Source: an uncultured Sulfitobacter sp.
GTDB taxonomy: Bacteria > Pseudomonadota > Alphaproteobacteria > Rhodobacterales > Rhodobacteraceae
NCBI GenBank assembly: GCA_905182645.1
Contig: CAJJCJ010000013.1
Location: 113,001-177,000 of the forward strand
DNA: 64,000 bases
Reading direction: 5' to 3'
The notes below the pieces were generated by a model. The model did not search any database. It was not told the DNA's origin and saw only the letters and a list, made by a program, of their open reading frames with translations. Each line of letters begins with the position of its first letter. Position 1 is the stretch's first letter. Shown piece by piece: positions 9,944 through 19,391 of this stretch. The position numbers and the translations under genes are program-made.

Positions 9944-10633
9944 CTAAATATCAACAACAAACATCTGGTTGTAGAATGCAGCTTTCATCACCGCTTGGGC
10001 TGTCGTGTCTACATCCAGCGCTTCACGCGCTAAGCGCAGGTGCTTTTCAACTGTTGCCGCAGTCAGTTCCAATATCACCGCAATGTCTTGCGTGGTTTTG
10101 CCGTCGCCGACCCATTGCAGAACTTCGTTTTGGCGCTTGGTCAATCTGCGCAGACCTGAATTGGGCAGGGTCAACAGCTTGAGGTGCATTACGTTGTTTG
10201 CCACGATCAGCGCATTACCGTGGGCCGCCCAAATTTGTTCGACTTGGTCTTGATACATGCCCGGTTTGGCGGTCAGGGCAATCGCGGCCTTGGTTCGAAC
10301 TGATACCGATTTAAAGCTGATCGTATAACCAGCAGTCACCATCATTTTCCGGTTAAAATCGACGACCTGCTGTTCGCGCGCAGATAGGTTCTCGGACAGT
10401 TCCATATCGTGCGGCCACCGCCAGCTACAAGCACCGTCGTTCGCCAACGCCCATTTCAACATAGGCGCATTTTGCAGCATGCCTTCGCCCAAAAACATCT
10501 TAATATACGCCGGATCGTGGTTGGTCAGTAAAACCCAGTCCTGCGGATCACCCAAAGACGTTGTCGTTTTATAACGGTTATAACCATAGATCAGCCGGTC
10601 AAAGCCAAAGGTCGCCATGTGATCCGTGTGCAA
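9944..10633 (-). CDS. LuxR-family regulator, autoinducer-binding type
   Basis: Transcription factor of about 229 residues. The N-terminal autoinducer-binding-like domain includes FGFDRLIYGYNRY and the conserved Trp/Asp/Pro pattern around DWVLLTNHDPAY. A C-terminal LuxR helix-turn-helix follows: LTKRQNEVLQWVGDGKTTQDIA. No luxI gene is nearby, so this is a possible LuxR solo. The marked start is TTG at 10633; the next candidate is ATG at 10618. Codons upstream to about 10684 still read like a LuxR N-terminus (AATVEELWKLHTDHM) but contain no ATG, GTG or TTG, so the natural start may have been lost or be unusual. Confidence 0.8.
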   Translation of the reverse strand: MHTDHMATFGFDRLIYGYNRYKTTTSLGDPQDWVLLTNHDPAYIKMFLGEGMLQNAPMLKWALANDGACSWRWPHDMELSENLSAREQQVVDFNRKMMVTAGYTISFKSVSVRTKAAIALTAKPGMYQDQVEQIWAAHGNALIVANNVMHLKLLTLPNSGLRRLTKRQNEVLQWVGDGKTTQDIAVILELTAATVEKHLRLAREALDVDTTAQAVMKAAFYNQMFVVDI

Positions 10634-10865
10634 TTTCCAAAGTTCTTCGACGGTCGCAGCACTTGTAAGCGCTGCTAGATGCGCGATGTTATGTCATAAA
10701 TCCCCCGTGTGCCAAATCTGGCACGCCCCAATCCAAATACTTCCACCGTAAAATACAGGCTATCAGCATTCCGGGTTCAATGACAAAGCCTTTGCGCTGA
10801 GTGCTTGTTCTTTGCGGGTTTTACGCAGACAATATGCGGCGCGCGCAAAGGAACAGGCCAACCCG

Positions 10866-11570
10866 ATGAATGACATCTTACAAGGGCTCTCGGCCGCCTT
10901 TTGGCTGGTCGTCAGCCTTGACTCAGAACTGATTGATATTAGCCTTCGGTCATTGCGTGTCACGCTGACTGCGCTGGTTATTTCTTGCATCATTGCCGTA
11001 CCTCTTGGCGCGTATTTGGCGGTGCAGCGGTTTCGCTATCGTCGGTTGGTGATCGCTGGGATCAATGCGCTGATGGGCTTGCCGCCCGTTGTGGTTGGAC
11101 TGGTCGTCTACTTACTGTTGTCGCGGTCCGGCCCGTTTGGCGTGTTTGGCTTGCTGTTCACCCCCACAGCGATGATCATCGCCCAAGTTATCATCATCAC
11201 GCCACTAATTGCGTCGATCGCGCACCAAGCCATAAGAGAGCTGTGGGCCGAATACCACGATTTGTTGATTTCCTTGAACACAACCAAATGGCAACGGATC
11301 AAAACATTGATCTGGGATGGCCGCCGCAATCTGCTAACGGCCGCATTGGCCGGTTTCGGACGCGCCATCGGAGAGGTCGGCGCGATCATGATCGTCGGAG
11401 GCAACATCGACAACGTCACCCGCGTACTGACCACCGCGATTGCGCTTGAAACAGGGAAGGGTGATTTTGCACTGGCGCTTGGTTTGGGGTTCGTTTTGAT
11501 TGGACTAAGCATGATTGTCAGCATCACAATTCACAGCCTGTCACGCACAGAGCGGGAGGGACGCTGGTGA
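10866..11570 (+). CDS. tupB: Tungstate ABC transporter permease
   Basis: Membrane permease of 234 residues and about five helices, part of a TupABC importer for tungstate. Features are MGLPPVVVGLVVYLLLSRSGP and the EAA-loop-type segment RAIGEVGAIMIVGGNI. Start ATG at 10866 begins MNDILQGL; the reading upstream to 10812 shows no homologous sequence. It overlaps tupC by 4 bp. Molybdate permeases are related, but the substrate-binding partner here is TupA-like. Confidence 0.87.
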   Translation: MNDILQGLSAAFWLVVSLDSELIDISLRSLRVTLTALVISCIIAVPLGAYLAVQRFRYRRLVIAGINALMGLPPVVVGLVVYLLLSRSGPFGVFGLLFTPTAMIIAQVIIITPLIASIAHQAIRELWAEYHDLLISLNTTKWQRIKTLIWDGRRNLLTAALAGFGRAIGEVGAIMIVGGNIDNVTRVLTTAIALETGKGDFALALGLGFVLIGLSMIVSITIHSLSRTEREGRW

Positions 11571-12271
11571 CCCAAATGCTGCCTTTAACGCTGACTGATG
11601 TAGTCGTGCGTCGCCGCGGCAAACGGATTATTGGCCCCGTGACACATAGATTAGAACAAGGCCCACCGACGATTGTTATTGGCCCAAACGGATCCGGCAA
11701 AACCACGCTGCTGCGCGTGATACACGGAATTGAACGTATCAGCACGGGGCAGGTCAATTGGACCCATGACGCCCCCGACCAACAAGCGTTTGTGTTTCAA
11801 AACCCGATTGTATTGCGGCGTACAGTCGCCGAAAATCTGGCGTATCCATTGCGATTGGCTGGTGTGGATAAGGCTGAAATAATATCGCGTGTTACAACTT
11901 GGCTGGCGCGTATCGGGTTGGACGCATTGGCCAATACGGCGGCAACTCGGCTGTCGGGGGGCGAACGGCAAAAGCTGGCGATTGCACGCGCATTGATCCG
12001 CACCCCGCAAGTGTTGTTCCTTGATGAACCCTGCGCGAATTTGGACGGCCACACCACACGTGAGATTGAGGCGCTTTTGTCTGAAACCGCCACCGCTGGC
12101 ACGCGGTTGATAATGGCCACGCATAACATGGGCCAAGCCCGCCGTCTTGCGGGTGATGTCATCTTTATGCTGAACGGAAAAATACACGAAAGCGGCGCGG
12201 CAAATTACATCATGAACACGCCGCAAACATCTGAACTAAAATCATTTTTTCAAGGGGATATTGTTACATGA
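11567..12271 (+). CDS. tupC: Tungstate ABC transporter ATP-binding protein
   Basis: ATPase subunit of 234 residues that energises TupB. Walker A is GPNGSGKTT near residues 39-47, the ABC signature is LSGGERQKLAIARAL, Walker B is VLFLDEPCANLD, and the switch His lies in ATHNMG. It starts with GTG at 11567, overlapping tupB by 4 bp, and its end overlaps tupA by 4 bp, so the three genes are tightly coupled. Confidence 0.9.
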   Translation: MTQMLPLTLTDVVVRRRGKRIIGPVTHRLEQGPPTIVIGPNGSGKTTLLRVIHGIERISTGQVNWTHDAPDQQAFVFQNPIVLRRTVAENLAYPLRLAGVDKAEIISRVTTWLARIGLDALANTAATRLSGGERQKLAIARALIRTPQVLFLDEPCANLDGHTTREIEALLSETATAGTRLIMATHNMGQARRLAGDVIFMLNGKIHESGAANYIMNTPQTSELKSFFQGDIVT

Positions 12272-13056
12272 CCCACTGTTTTTCGGTAATTTTTGCAATG
12301 ATTATTGGCACCGTAGCAGCGGCTGAAGACATGCGCCTTGCCGTGACCACATCGTTTGATAATTCCGGTCTGGCAGATATTCTTATCCCCGAAATTAAGG
12401 CTGATACCGGACTTGATGTGCAACTTTTGGTCGTAGGGACTGGGCAGGCTTTGCGCCTTGGGGCCGCAGGTGATGTGGACGCTGTATTGGTGCATTCGCG
12501 CAGTGCTGAGGACGCTTTCTTGGCTAAAGGCCACGGCACCCACCGCAGAGAGATCATGTATAATGACTTCGTTTTGGTCGGCCCATCAGGTTTGGGTGTT
12601 GTCGCGACAATCACCGACGCGATGTCCGCGCTGGCCATGATCAAGGCCCCGTTTATTAGCCGCGGTGACGACAGTGGGACCCACAAAGCCGAGTTGCGTC
12701 TTTGGAAAGCTGCGAACCTAGACACGGATGAATTTGGAAACTGGTACCGATCCGTTGGGGCAGGGATGGGCGCTGCCTTGAACACGGCCAGCGCGATGGA
12801 CGCCTATGTCATATCCGACCGTGCCAGTTGGCTGAATTTCGGGAACAAAGGCAACTTGGGGATCGTGTTTTCCGGTGATCCGGCGCTGTTCAATCAATAT
12901 GCATATCTGCCTGCGAACCCCGAAAAAGGCGAAAACATACTTCATTCCAGCGCCTTACAGCTCGAAGTTTGGCTCACCAGCGACCGCGCCAAAGCACTGA
13001 TCAACGGCTACCAAATCGACGGGCAACCGCTGTTCGTTTTTAACGCGACACCTTAG
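12268..13056 (+). CDS. tupA: Tungstate-binding periplasmic protein
   Basis: Periplasmic oxyanion-binding component, 262 residues with an N-terminal signal ending TVAAAED. TupA-type motifs follow: TTSFDNSGLAD near residues 28-38, GTGQALRLGAAGDVDAVLVHS, and SRGDDSGTHKAE, which bind the oxyanion through Ser/Thr side chains. These fit tungstate-specific TupA better than ModA. In cells of this kind tungstate serves formate dehydrogenases and similar enzymes. It converges on the next gene with a 4-bp stop overlap. Confidence 0.88.
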   Translation: MTHCFSVIFAMIIGTVAAAEDMRLAVTTSFDNSGLADILIPEIKADTGLDVQLLVVGTGQALRLGAAGDVDAVLVHSRSAEDAFLAKGHGTHRREIMYNDFVLVGPSGLGVVATITDAMSALAMIKAPFISRGDDSGTHKAELRLWKAANLDTDEFGNWYRSVGAGMGAALNTASAMDAYVISDRASWLNFGNKGNLGIVFSGDPALFNQYAYLPANPEKGENILHSSALQLEVWLTSDRAKALINGYQIDGQPLFVFNATP

Positions 13057-15503
13057 GCTCGCATATTGGCACCGTTGGCCTCATAGGCAGGTCCGTCCAA
13101 GACGCGCGCCGGATACATCACGCCCAAGATCTCTACGTCAAGCAGCGTGCCGGGCACAGCGCAGGCAGTATTGACGTATCCCATCGCCATCGATTTGCCG
13201 ACGCGGTGCGCATAGCCGCCCGATGAAACATAGCCGACGGCGGTTCCGTCATGCAGGATAGCTTCGTCATTACTAACATCGATTCCGTCCACATCGATCG
13301 TCAATGTCACCAGTTTTTGTGCCACGCCAACATCACGAATTGCAAGCGTCGTGTCTTTGCCGACGAAGTCCTTTTTCCAGTTGATGAACGCATCCATCCC
13401 GCTTGATATCGCGTCAAAATCTGGCCGGAACTCAAGCGTCCAGACGCCCCAGCCTTTTTCCAACCGCATCGACATCAATGCGCGCGCGCCGTACCAGCGG
13501 TAACCCAAATCAGCGCCTGCATCTTCGATCGCTTCGGCCAATCGCAGCAGGTATTGTGGACGACAATAGATTTCATACCCCAGCTCGCCGCTAAAGCTGA
13601 TCCTGTTTAAGATCACCGGCACACCAGCCACAAACGTCTGGCGCAGGTCGCGGAAATTAAACGCCTCGGCACCGATGTCTTCACGTATTATTTTCTGCAG
13701 CAAAGCCCGCGATTTTGGCCCAGATAGCGCGATCCCGTGCCAATCTTCAGAAACGTTTTGATAGCTTACATCTGTGGGCAGGGTGGTTTCAAACCAACGA
13801 CTGTGTGCGTCCTGCATGGTGCCTGATCCGAACAGCATAAAGTGATCATCGGCCAAACAAGCCACGGTCAAATCGCCGTATAGCTTGCCTTTTGGCGTCA
13901 ACATCGGTGTCAGCGTTAAACGGCCAGCCCTTGGCACATATCCCGCGAGGGTTTTGTCCAAATAGGCGCGCGCGCCTGCACCCTTGAACTCATGCTTTGC
14001 GAAATTCGCGATCTCGATCCCGCCGACGGCCTCTTGCACTGCTTTGACCTCGCGTGCGACATATAAATGGCTGCGGTTACGCTCAAACGTTGGTACCTCA
14101 AACGCATCATCGGGCCCGTCGGCAAACCACAGGGCATGTTCCAACCCAAAGCTTTGACCCATGCGCGCGCCTTTTGCGACCAAACGGTCATAAAGCGCGG
14201 TGGTTTTTTGCATGCGCCCCTTGGGCAAGGTTTCATTGGGGAACGTCATCACAAAACGCCGCTCGTAGTTTTCCGTCGATTTGATTGTCCCCCAATCGGG
14301 GGTTGCCCAATCACCAAAACGGGCGACATCCATCGCCCAGACGTCGATTGACGGTTCTCCATCGATCATCCATTCGGCCATCGTCAGGCCAACACCGCCG
14401 CCTTGGCAAAACCCCGCCATAACACCCACCGCGCACCAGTAATTGGTCATGCCAGGAACAGGGCCAATCATTGGATTACCGTCTGGTCCAAAGGTGAAGG
14501 GTCCGTTTATGGTCGTGCGAATACCTGCCTCGCCAATCGCCGGAATACGGTCAAATGACATCTCGAGCCGGTCCGCAATGCGGTCCAGATCGGGGTTTAG
14601 CAATTCATGGCCAAAGTCCCACGGCGTGCCCTCGACCTTCCAAGGCGTGCCGCGCGGCTCGTAGGTGCCAAGCAACATACCGTCGCGTTCTTGGCGAAAA
14701 TAGATGTTTGCCTCGTAATCGATGCCACAGGGCAGGCGGGTTGGATGGTTTGCGACGGCTTCAATCCGGTCAGTTAGTAAGTAATGATGTTCCATCGGTT
14801 GCACTGGGATATTGATGCCTTGCATATGGCCAACTTCGCGCGCCCAAAGGCCACCGCAATTGACGATATGTTCGGCATTAATGATGCCCTTGGGCGTGGT
14901 CACATCCCATGATCCATCTGACCGCTGGGTCGTCGCGGTGGCTGGCGTATGGGTGAAATATTGGGCGCCAAGCACGCGGGCCGCTTTGGCAAACGCATAG
15001 GTTGCACCGGATGGGTCAAGATCACCGTCTTGGTCGTCCCAAAGGGCGGCATAGTAATGTTTAGGATCAATCAACGGATGCCGTTCAGCGACCTCGGCTG
15101 GACTGATGAACTCTTGGTCAAGGCCCATATACCGCGCCTTTGACCGCTCACGTTTCAGGTAATCATACCATGTTTTGTTTGACGCGAGATAAAAGCCGCC
15201 AGTCATGTTCAACCCAACAGAATGCCCCGACAGTTCTTCAATCTCTTTGTACAGATCAATTGTGTAACCTTGCAGACGACTGATATTCGGGTCCGAGCTG
15301 ATCGTGTGGATTTGACCTGCCGCATGCCAGCTTGAGCCTGACGTCAACTCGTTGCGTTCCAGCAACACGACATCTTTCCATCCGAACTTGGCCAGATGGT
15401 ATAGGATTGAACAGCCAACAACGCCGCCACCGATAATAACCACCTTAGCATGGCTTGGTAGCGTTTTTTGGAGTCCAGTCTCGGCGTGATGAATTTCAGG
15501 CAT
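13053..15503 (-). CDS. FAD-dependent oxidase/GcvT fusion, dimethylglycine dehydrogenase type
   Basis: Large protein of 816 residues with two modules. The N-terminal half is a DAO-type flavoprotein with the dinucleotide motif VVIIGGGVVGCSILYHL at about residues 22-38 and SGSSWHAAGQIH, containing the His that often carries FAD covalently. The C-terminal half is a GcvT-like folate-binding domain with SFSGELGYEIYC and the terminal barrel RVLDGPAYEANG. Family members demethylate dimethylglycine, sarcosine or related N-methyl compounds and pass the one-carbon unit to tetrahydrofolate. The substrate is unresolved. An SDR and an FAH-family hydrolase follow at higher coordinates on the same strand. 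Confidence 0.85.
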   Translation of the reverse strand: MPEIHHAETGLQKTLPSHAKVVIIGGGVVGCSILYHLAKFGWKDVVLLERNELTSGSSWHAAGQIHTISSDPNISRLQGYTIDLYKEIEELSGHSVGLNMTGGFYLASNKTWYDYLKRERSKARYMGLDQEFISPAEVAERHPLIDPKHYYAALWDDQDGDLDPSGATYAFAKAARVLGAQYFTHTPATATTQRSDGSWDVTTPKGIINAEHIVNCGGLWAREVGHMQGINIPVQPMEHHYLLTDRIEAVANHPTRLPCGIDYEANIYFRQERDGMLLGTYEPRGTPWKVEGTPWDFGHELLNPDLDRIADRLEMSFDRIPAIGEAGIRTTINGPFTFGPDGNPMIGPVPGMTNYWCAVGVMAGFCQGGGVGLTMAEWMIDGEPSIDVWAMDVARFGDWATPDWGTIKSTENYERRFVMTFPNETLPKGRMQKTTALYDRLVAKGARMGQSFGLEHALWFADGPDDAFEVPTFERNRSHLYVAREVKAVQEAVGGIEIANFAKHEFKGAGARAYLDKTLAGYVPRAGRLTLTPMLTPKGKLYGDLTVACLADDHFMLFGSGTMQDAHSRWFETTLPTDVSYQNVSEDWHGIALSGPKSRALLQKIIREDIGAEAFNFRDLRQTFVAGVPVILNRISFSGELGYEIYCRPQYLLRLAEAIEDAGADLGYRWYGARALMSMRLEKGWGVWTLEFRPDFDAISSGMDAFINWKKDFVGKDTTLAIRDVGVAQKLVTLTIDVDGIDVSNDEAILHDGTAVGYVSSGGYAHRVGKSMAMGYVNTACAVPGTLLDVEILGVMYPARVLDGPAYEANGANMRA

Positions 15504-15684
15504 GTATCGTCCTTGATCAAGCTTCTGTATGGGGTGAGCATATTAGGCAACGGTCACATTTGTTGATCTGTGCGGAAACCGACATGTCCGGTCGCTTTAT
15601 GGATTATTCGTGAATGCCTTTGTTTTAAATGTTGTTCAGGTCATTTTATATTACATAATACTGATTATACGACTTATGGACCAC

Positions 15685-16449
15685 TTATCGAGGAGGCAGG
15701 CGCACAGCCCCGTCCAGTCGTATCACAGTCCCGTTTAAGTACGGATTTTCTACGATATCGCCAACAAGCCGCGCAAACTCTGATGATTGCCCAAGCCGTG
15801 CTGGAAACGGAATGTTCGCTGTTATCTGGTCTGTGACCTCTGCGGGCAATCCTTCCATCATCGGTGTCATAAATAATCCAGGCGCAATCGCCATCACGCG
15901 GATACCTGATTGGGCAAATTCACGCGCAGCTGGCAGGCTCATCGCCGCGATGCCGCCCTTGGACGCTGCATAGGCCGCCTGCCCCAATTGGCCGTCTTCA
16001 TAAGCTGCGGACGACGTGTTGATGATCACGCCGCGCTCATTGTCGTTTAATGGGTCAAGGTCCATCATCGCTTGGGCGCCAAACGTCATGACGTTATACG
16101 ACCCTATCAGATTGACTCTAATGACTTTTTCAAACATATCGACAGACGTTTTACCGCCGCGCCCCACTATACGCGCCGCATCCGCGACACCTGCGCAGTT
16201 TACGACGATACGCGGCGCGATCCCAAAATGGGCCGTCATCGTAGTGATCGCCGCAGCAACGGCTTGCGCGTCGCCCACATCAGCCTGAACCGCAAACCCG
16301 CCGACGTCATGCGCGACGGTACTTGCTCTCTCAATATCATAGTCAAGGATGCCAACTTTTGCGCCCAGATCTGATAGATAACGCACCGTGGCCGCGCCCA
16401 ATCCACTGCCGCCACCCGATACACACGCAATTGCGCCATCAATCTTCAT
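15685..16449 (-). CDS. SDR-family dehydrogenase, HSD10-like
   Basis: Short-chain dehydrogenase of 254 residues. The cofactor motif is SGGGSGLG near residues 10-17, with acidic DYD after beta-2 suggesting NAD(H). NCAG lies at about 108-111, followed by the catalytic segment TSSAAYEDGQLGQAAYAASKGG with YxxxK. The sequence resembles 3-hydroxyacyl-CoA dehydrogenase type 2 proteins. It lies 38 bp downstream of the FAH-family gene, so the two may be co-transcribed. Substrate is inferred only at family level. Confidence 0.82.
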   Translation of the reverse strand: MKIDGAIACVSGGGSGLGAATVRYLSDLGAKVGILDYDIERASTVAHDVGGFAVQADVGDAQAVAAAITTMTAHFGIAPRIVVNCAGVADAARIVGRGGKTSVDMFEKVIRVNLIGSYNVMTFGAQAMMDLDPLNDNERGVIINTSSAAYEDGQLGQAAYAASKGGIAAMSLPAAREFAQSGIRVMAIAPGLFMTPMMEGLPAEVTDQITANIPFPARLGQSSEFARLVGDIVENPYLNGTVIRLDGAVRLPPR

Positions 16450-16487
16450 TATTTTTCCTATTCAACATGTTATGATACGAACCTTAT

Positions 16488-17186
16488 CTATTCCGGTTCT
16501 GAAATCCGATGTGAAATTGGCGCTAACCCATCAATTTGGCCTGCAATGGCATCGCCAGAAACAACCGGTCCAACCCCTGCTGGTGTGCCTGTCATAATCA
16601 AATCACCGGCATTTAGATGATAGTATTGCGACAGATGGCTGATCAGCTCAGCAACGGCCCAGACCATATCTGACAGCAGCGCGTCTTGACGTGTTTCACC
16701 GTTGACCTGAAGCGCGATGCGCTGCGGCCCAAGGGGCGCCATGTCCAGCTTGGGCGTGATCGCACCAATAACAGCCCCATTTTCCACATCTTTACCAAGC
16801 GACCATGGCCTGCGCGCGTCTTTGCCATCTTGCTGGCGGTCGCGACGGGTCATATCAAGCCCGCAGGCATAGCCAAACACGGTATCCATTGCCCTGCCCC
16901 GTTCCACCTGAAATGCAGGCTTCCCAAGGGCGACAACAAGTTCCATTTCATGATGATAATTCGATGTACCGGCCGGATATGGCACTGTTTCGTCGCTTTG
17001 ACACAAAGCCTGCGCCGACTTAGTAAAATACCATGGTGCCTCTCTGTCAACTTCACCGCCCATTTCTGCGGCATGCGCTACGTAGTTGCGCCCGACGCAA
17101 AATATCCGCGACACAGGGTACATGTCGACGTCTCCCACAATCGGTAAAAGTTGCAATTTTGGAGCCGGAAATTTCAATGTTGGCAT
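16488..17186 (-). CDS. Fumarylacetoacetate hydrolase family, fumarylpyruvate hydrolase-like
   Basis: FAH-fold hydrolase of 232 residues cleaving a C-C bond in a diketo acid. The family entrance motif IFCVGRNYVAHAAEMG is at about residues 27-42. The metal-binding segments NYHHEMELVVALGK and YACGLDMTRRD are present, and GDLIMTGTPAGVGPV lies near the end. Length and motifs match fumarylpyruvate hydrolases of the gentisate pathway, but no other ring-cleavage gene is in view. It precedes the SDR gene on the same strand. Confidence 0.82.
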   Translation of the reverse strand: MPTLKFPAPKLQLLPIVGDVDMYPVSRIFCVGRNYVAHAAEMGGEVDREAPWYFTKSAQALCQSDETVPYPAGTSNYHHEMELVVALGKPAFQVERGRAMDTVFGYACGLDMTRRDRQQDGKDARRPWSLGKDVENGAVIGAITPKLDMAPLGPQRIALQVNGETRQDALLSDMVWAVAELISHLSQYYHLNAGDLIMTGTPAGVGPVVSGDAIAGQIDGLAPISHRISEPE

Positions 17187-17308
17187 GGGTAGTCCTTTAA
17201 GGCGGCAAACTTATCCTGACCTGACGGACAACTTTGGTCAATCGCCCTGTGAAACCCAAAACCGTTCGCCTATATAGTGAGCAACCCAACAGTATATAAG
17301 GCGCACCT

Positions 17309-18703
17309 ATGACAAACGCAGACATTGGCCTGATTGGCCTTGGTACCATGGGCGCGGCCCTTGCGATGAACATTGCGGACAATGGGTTTGATGTTGCGGT
17401 CTGGAACAGGACCACAAGTGTGACACGTGAATTTGCGAACAATGCTGGTGACTTATCTAGCAAAGTTCATCCGACTGATACGCTCCAAGATCTCGTGGCG
17501 AGCCTTTCGAAACCGCGTGCTATCATTTTGATGGTCCCTGCTGGTGATCCCGTTGATCAACAAATCGCAGCCCTGCGCCCTCTTTTGGATGATGATGACA
17601 TGATCATTGACGCAGGCAACGCCAATTTCCACGAAACCAACCGCCGTGCCCGTGACGCAGGCGATCTGCCGTTTTTGGGCATTGGTGTGTCTGGTGGTGA
17701 AGAGGGCGCGCGCTTTGGCCCGTCAATCATGGGGGGGGGCAAACGCGCGTATTGGGATCGCGTATCCCATATCCTTATCGCGATTTCAGCCAAATATGAC
17801 GACACGCCCTGTGCCACATGGATGGGCAACGAGGGTGCAGGCCATTTTGTAAAAGCCGTTCATAACGGAATCGAATACGCTGATATGCAAATGATTGCAG
17901 AGGCTTACGGCGTGATGCGCGATGGCATGGGCATGGTTCCTGACGCCATTGGTGATACGTTCAGCGCATGGGACAACGGTACGCTCGACTCTTACCTGAC
18001 CGAGATTTCAGCCAAAGTTGCCAAGGCAACGGACCCTAAAACAGGTCAACCAATGCTTGATGTAATTGTCGATGCGGCGGGTCAAAAAGGCACCGGTCGG
18101 TGGACTGTGATCGAAGCACAGCATCTGGCAACGCCCATTCCGGCGATTGATGCGGCTGTTGTCGCGCGCAATCTGTCGTCTCAGTTAGACAAGCGTGCGC
18201 AAGGCGAAGCACTATTTGGCGCGGCTCCGCTGCCAATTACGGATATTTCGCTCGATGATCTGGAAGGCGCATTGATAGCAGGTAAAATCATTTGCTACGC
18301 GCAAGGCTTTGAAATGATGCGAAAAGCATCCGATCAATTTGGATGGACCCTGCCCTTACCTGACATCGCACGGGTTTGGCGCGAGGGCTGTATCATTCGG
18401 TCAAAAATGTTGAACGATATGGCGGATGCACTGACAAATGATGCTGACCGGAACCTAATGTTTGCACCGTTCTTTGCGGGTTTACTTCGCGCTAACCATG
18501 ACGCTCTGCGCCGCGTTGTCGCCGCGGCTGCCATTGGTGGCGTGGCGATGCCTGCGTTGTCGTCGGGGCTTGCGTATTTTGACGCGATGCGGACGGCGCG
18601 TGGCACCGCCAATATGATCCAAGGTCAGCGTGATTTCTTTGGCGCGCATGGGTTCACGCGTGTTGATGGCGGAACTGGACACCACGGACCTTGGGGCGCT
18701 TAA
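17309..18703 (+). CDS. gnd: 6-phosphogluconate dehydrogenase, decarboxylating
   Basis: Converts 6-phosphogluconate to ribulose 5-phosphate with CO2 release and NADP+ reduction, in the oxidative pentose phosphate pathway. It has 464 residues. The Rossmann motif is GLIGLGTMGAALAMN at residues 7-21, NRT follows beta-2, the substrate segment is GVSGGEEGARFGPSIMGGG, and the catalytic region is HFVKAVHNGIEYADMQMIAE. A G8 run at about 17732-17739 lies in the GGG codons. The gene converges on phoB with a 4-bp overlap of stops. Confidence 0.96.
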   Translation: MTNADIGLIGLGTMGAALAMNIADNGFDVAVWNRTTSVTREFANNAGDLSSKVHPTDTLQDLVASLSKPRAIILMVPAGDPVDQQIAALRPLLDDDDMIIDAGNANFHETNRRARDAGDLPFLGIGVSGGEEGARFGPSIMGGGKRAYWDRVSHILIAISAKYDDTPCATWMGNEGAGHFVKAVHNGIEYADMQMIAEAYGVMRDGMGMVPDAIGDTFSAWDNGTLDSYLTEISAKVAKATDPKTGQPMLDVIVDAAGQKGTGRWTVIEAQHLATPIPAIDAAVVARNLSSQLDKRAQGEALFGAAPLPITDISLDDLEGALIAGKIICYAQGFEMMRKASDQFGWTLPLPDIARVWREGCIIRSKMLNDMADALTNDADRNLMFAPFFAGLLRANHDALRRVVAAAAIGGVAMPALSSGLAYFDAMRTARGTANMIQGQRDFFGAHGFTRVDGGTGHHGPWGA

Positions 18704-19386
18704 CCCAACGCATATCCCGCGCCGCGCACAGTGCGGAGCGGGTCACTGCCACCTGCCTCGGTCAATGCCTTACGCAGGCGGCCGACATGCACGTCGACGG
18801 TGCGTGTGTCGACATAAACATCCCTGCCCCACACGCGGTCCAACAATATGTCGCGCGACCAAACGCGACCCGGTTTTTCCATGAATGTGGACAACAGCCG
18901 GAACTCTGTCGGTCCAAGTTTAAGGTCGACGCCAGCGCGGCTAACACGGTAAGTTTCAGCATTTAGCGAAATGTCATCATAGATCAAAATTTGCCCAACA
19001 GTGGCCGGACGCACACGGCGCAATTGGCCGCGCACACGTGCCATTAACTCCGACACCGAATAGGGTTTAACGACATAGTCATCTGCACCCGTTTCCAAGC
19101 CACGCACGCGGTCCACTTCTTCTGATTTAGCAGACAGCATGATGACCGGAATGGCACGGGTATCGGGGTTTGACTTAATCTGGCGGCAGACCTCGATCCC
19201 AGACAGATGCGGCATCATCCAATCCAACACGATAACGTCCGGCATATCTTCTGCTATGACCAACATGGCGTCGTCACCGTTATCTGCGCAGGTGACGCGG
19301 TAACCCTCGGCCTCGAGATTGTAGACCATCACCTCGCGTTGCGATGGTTCGTCTTCAACAACCAAAATATGCGCTGCGTGTTGCAT
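18700..19386 (-). CDS. phoB: Phosphate regulon response regulator
   Basis: OmpR/PhoB-type regulator of 228 residues. The receiver domain has the acidic pocket EDE near residue 11, the phosphoacceptor Asp55 in VLDWMMPHLSG, and Lys in SVSELM/VKPYS. The C-terminal winged helix includes GPTEFRLLSTFMEKPGRVWS and DVHVGRLRKAL. It activates Pho-box promoters when phosphorylated by PhoR. It is the last gene of the minus-strand pst operon, 5 bp after phoU. Confidence 0.95.
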   Translation of the reverse strand: MQHAAHILVVEDEPSQREVMVYNLEAEGYRVTCADNGDDAMLVIAEDMPDVIVLDWMMPHLSGIEVCRQIKSNPDTRAIPVIMLSAKSEEVDRVRGLETGADDYVVKPYSVSELMARVRGQLRRVRPATVGQILIYDDISLNAETYRVSRAGVDLKLGPTEFRLLSTFMEKPGRVWSRDILLDRVWGRDVYVDTRTVDVHVGRLRKALTEAGGSDPLRTVRGAGYALG

Positions 19387-19391
19387 TCTAT

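Noticed and set aside
9944..10865. A quorum-sensing locus
   Set aside because: No luxI-type synthase gene lies within the window, so only a LuxR solo is supported.
10866..13056. Molybdate (ModABC) instead of tungstate transporter
   Set aside because: The binding protein carries TupA-type motifs (TTSFDNSGLAD, SRGDDSGTHKAE) and the gene order is tupBCA.
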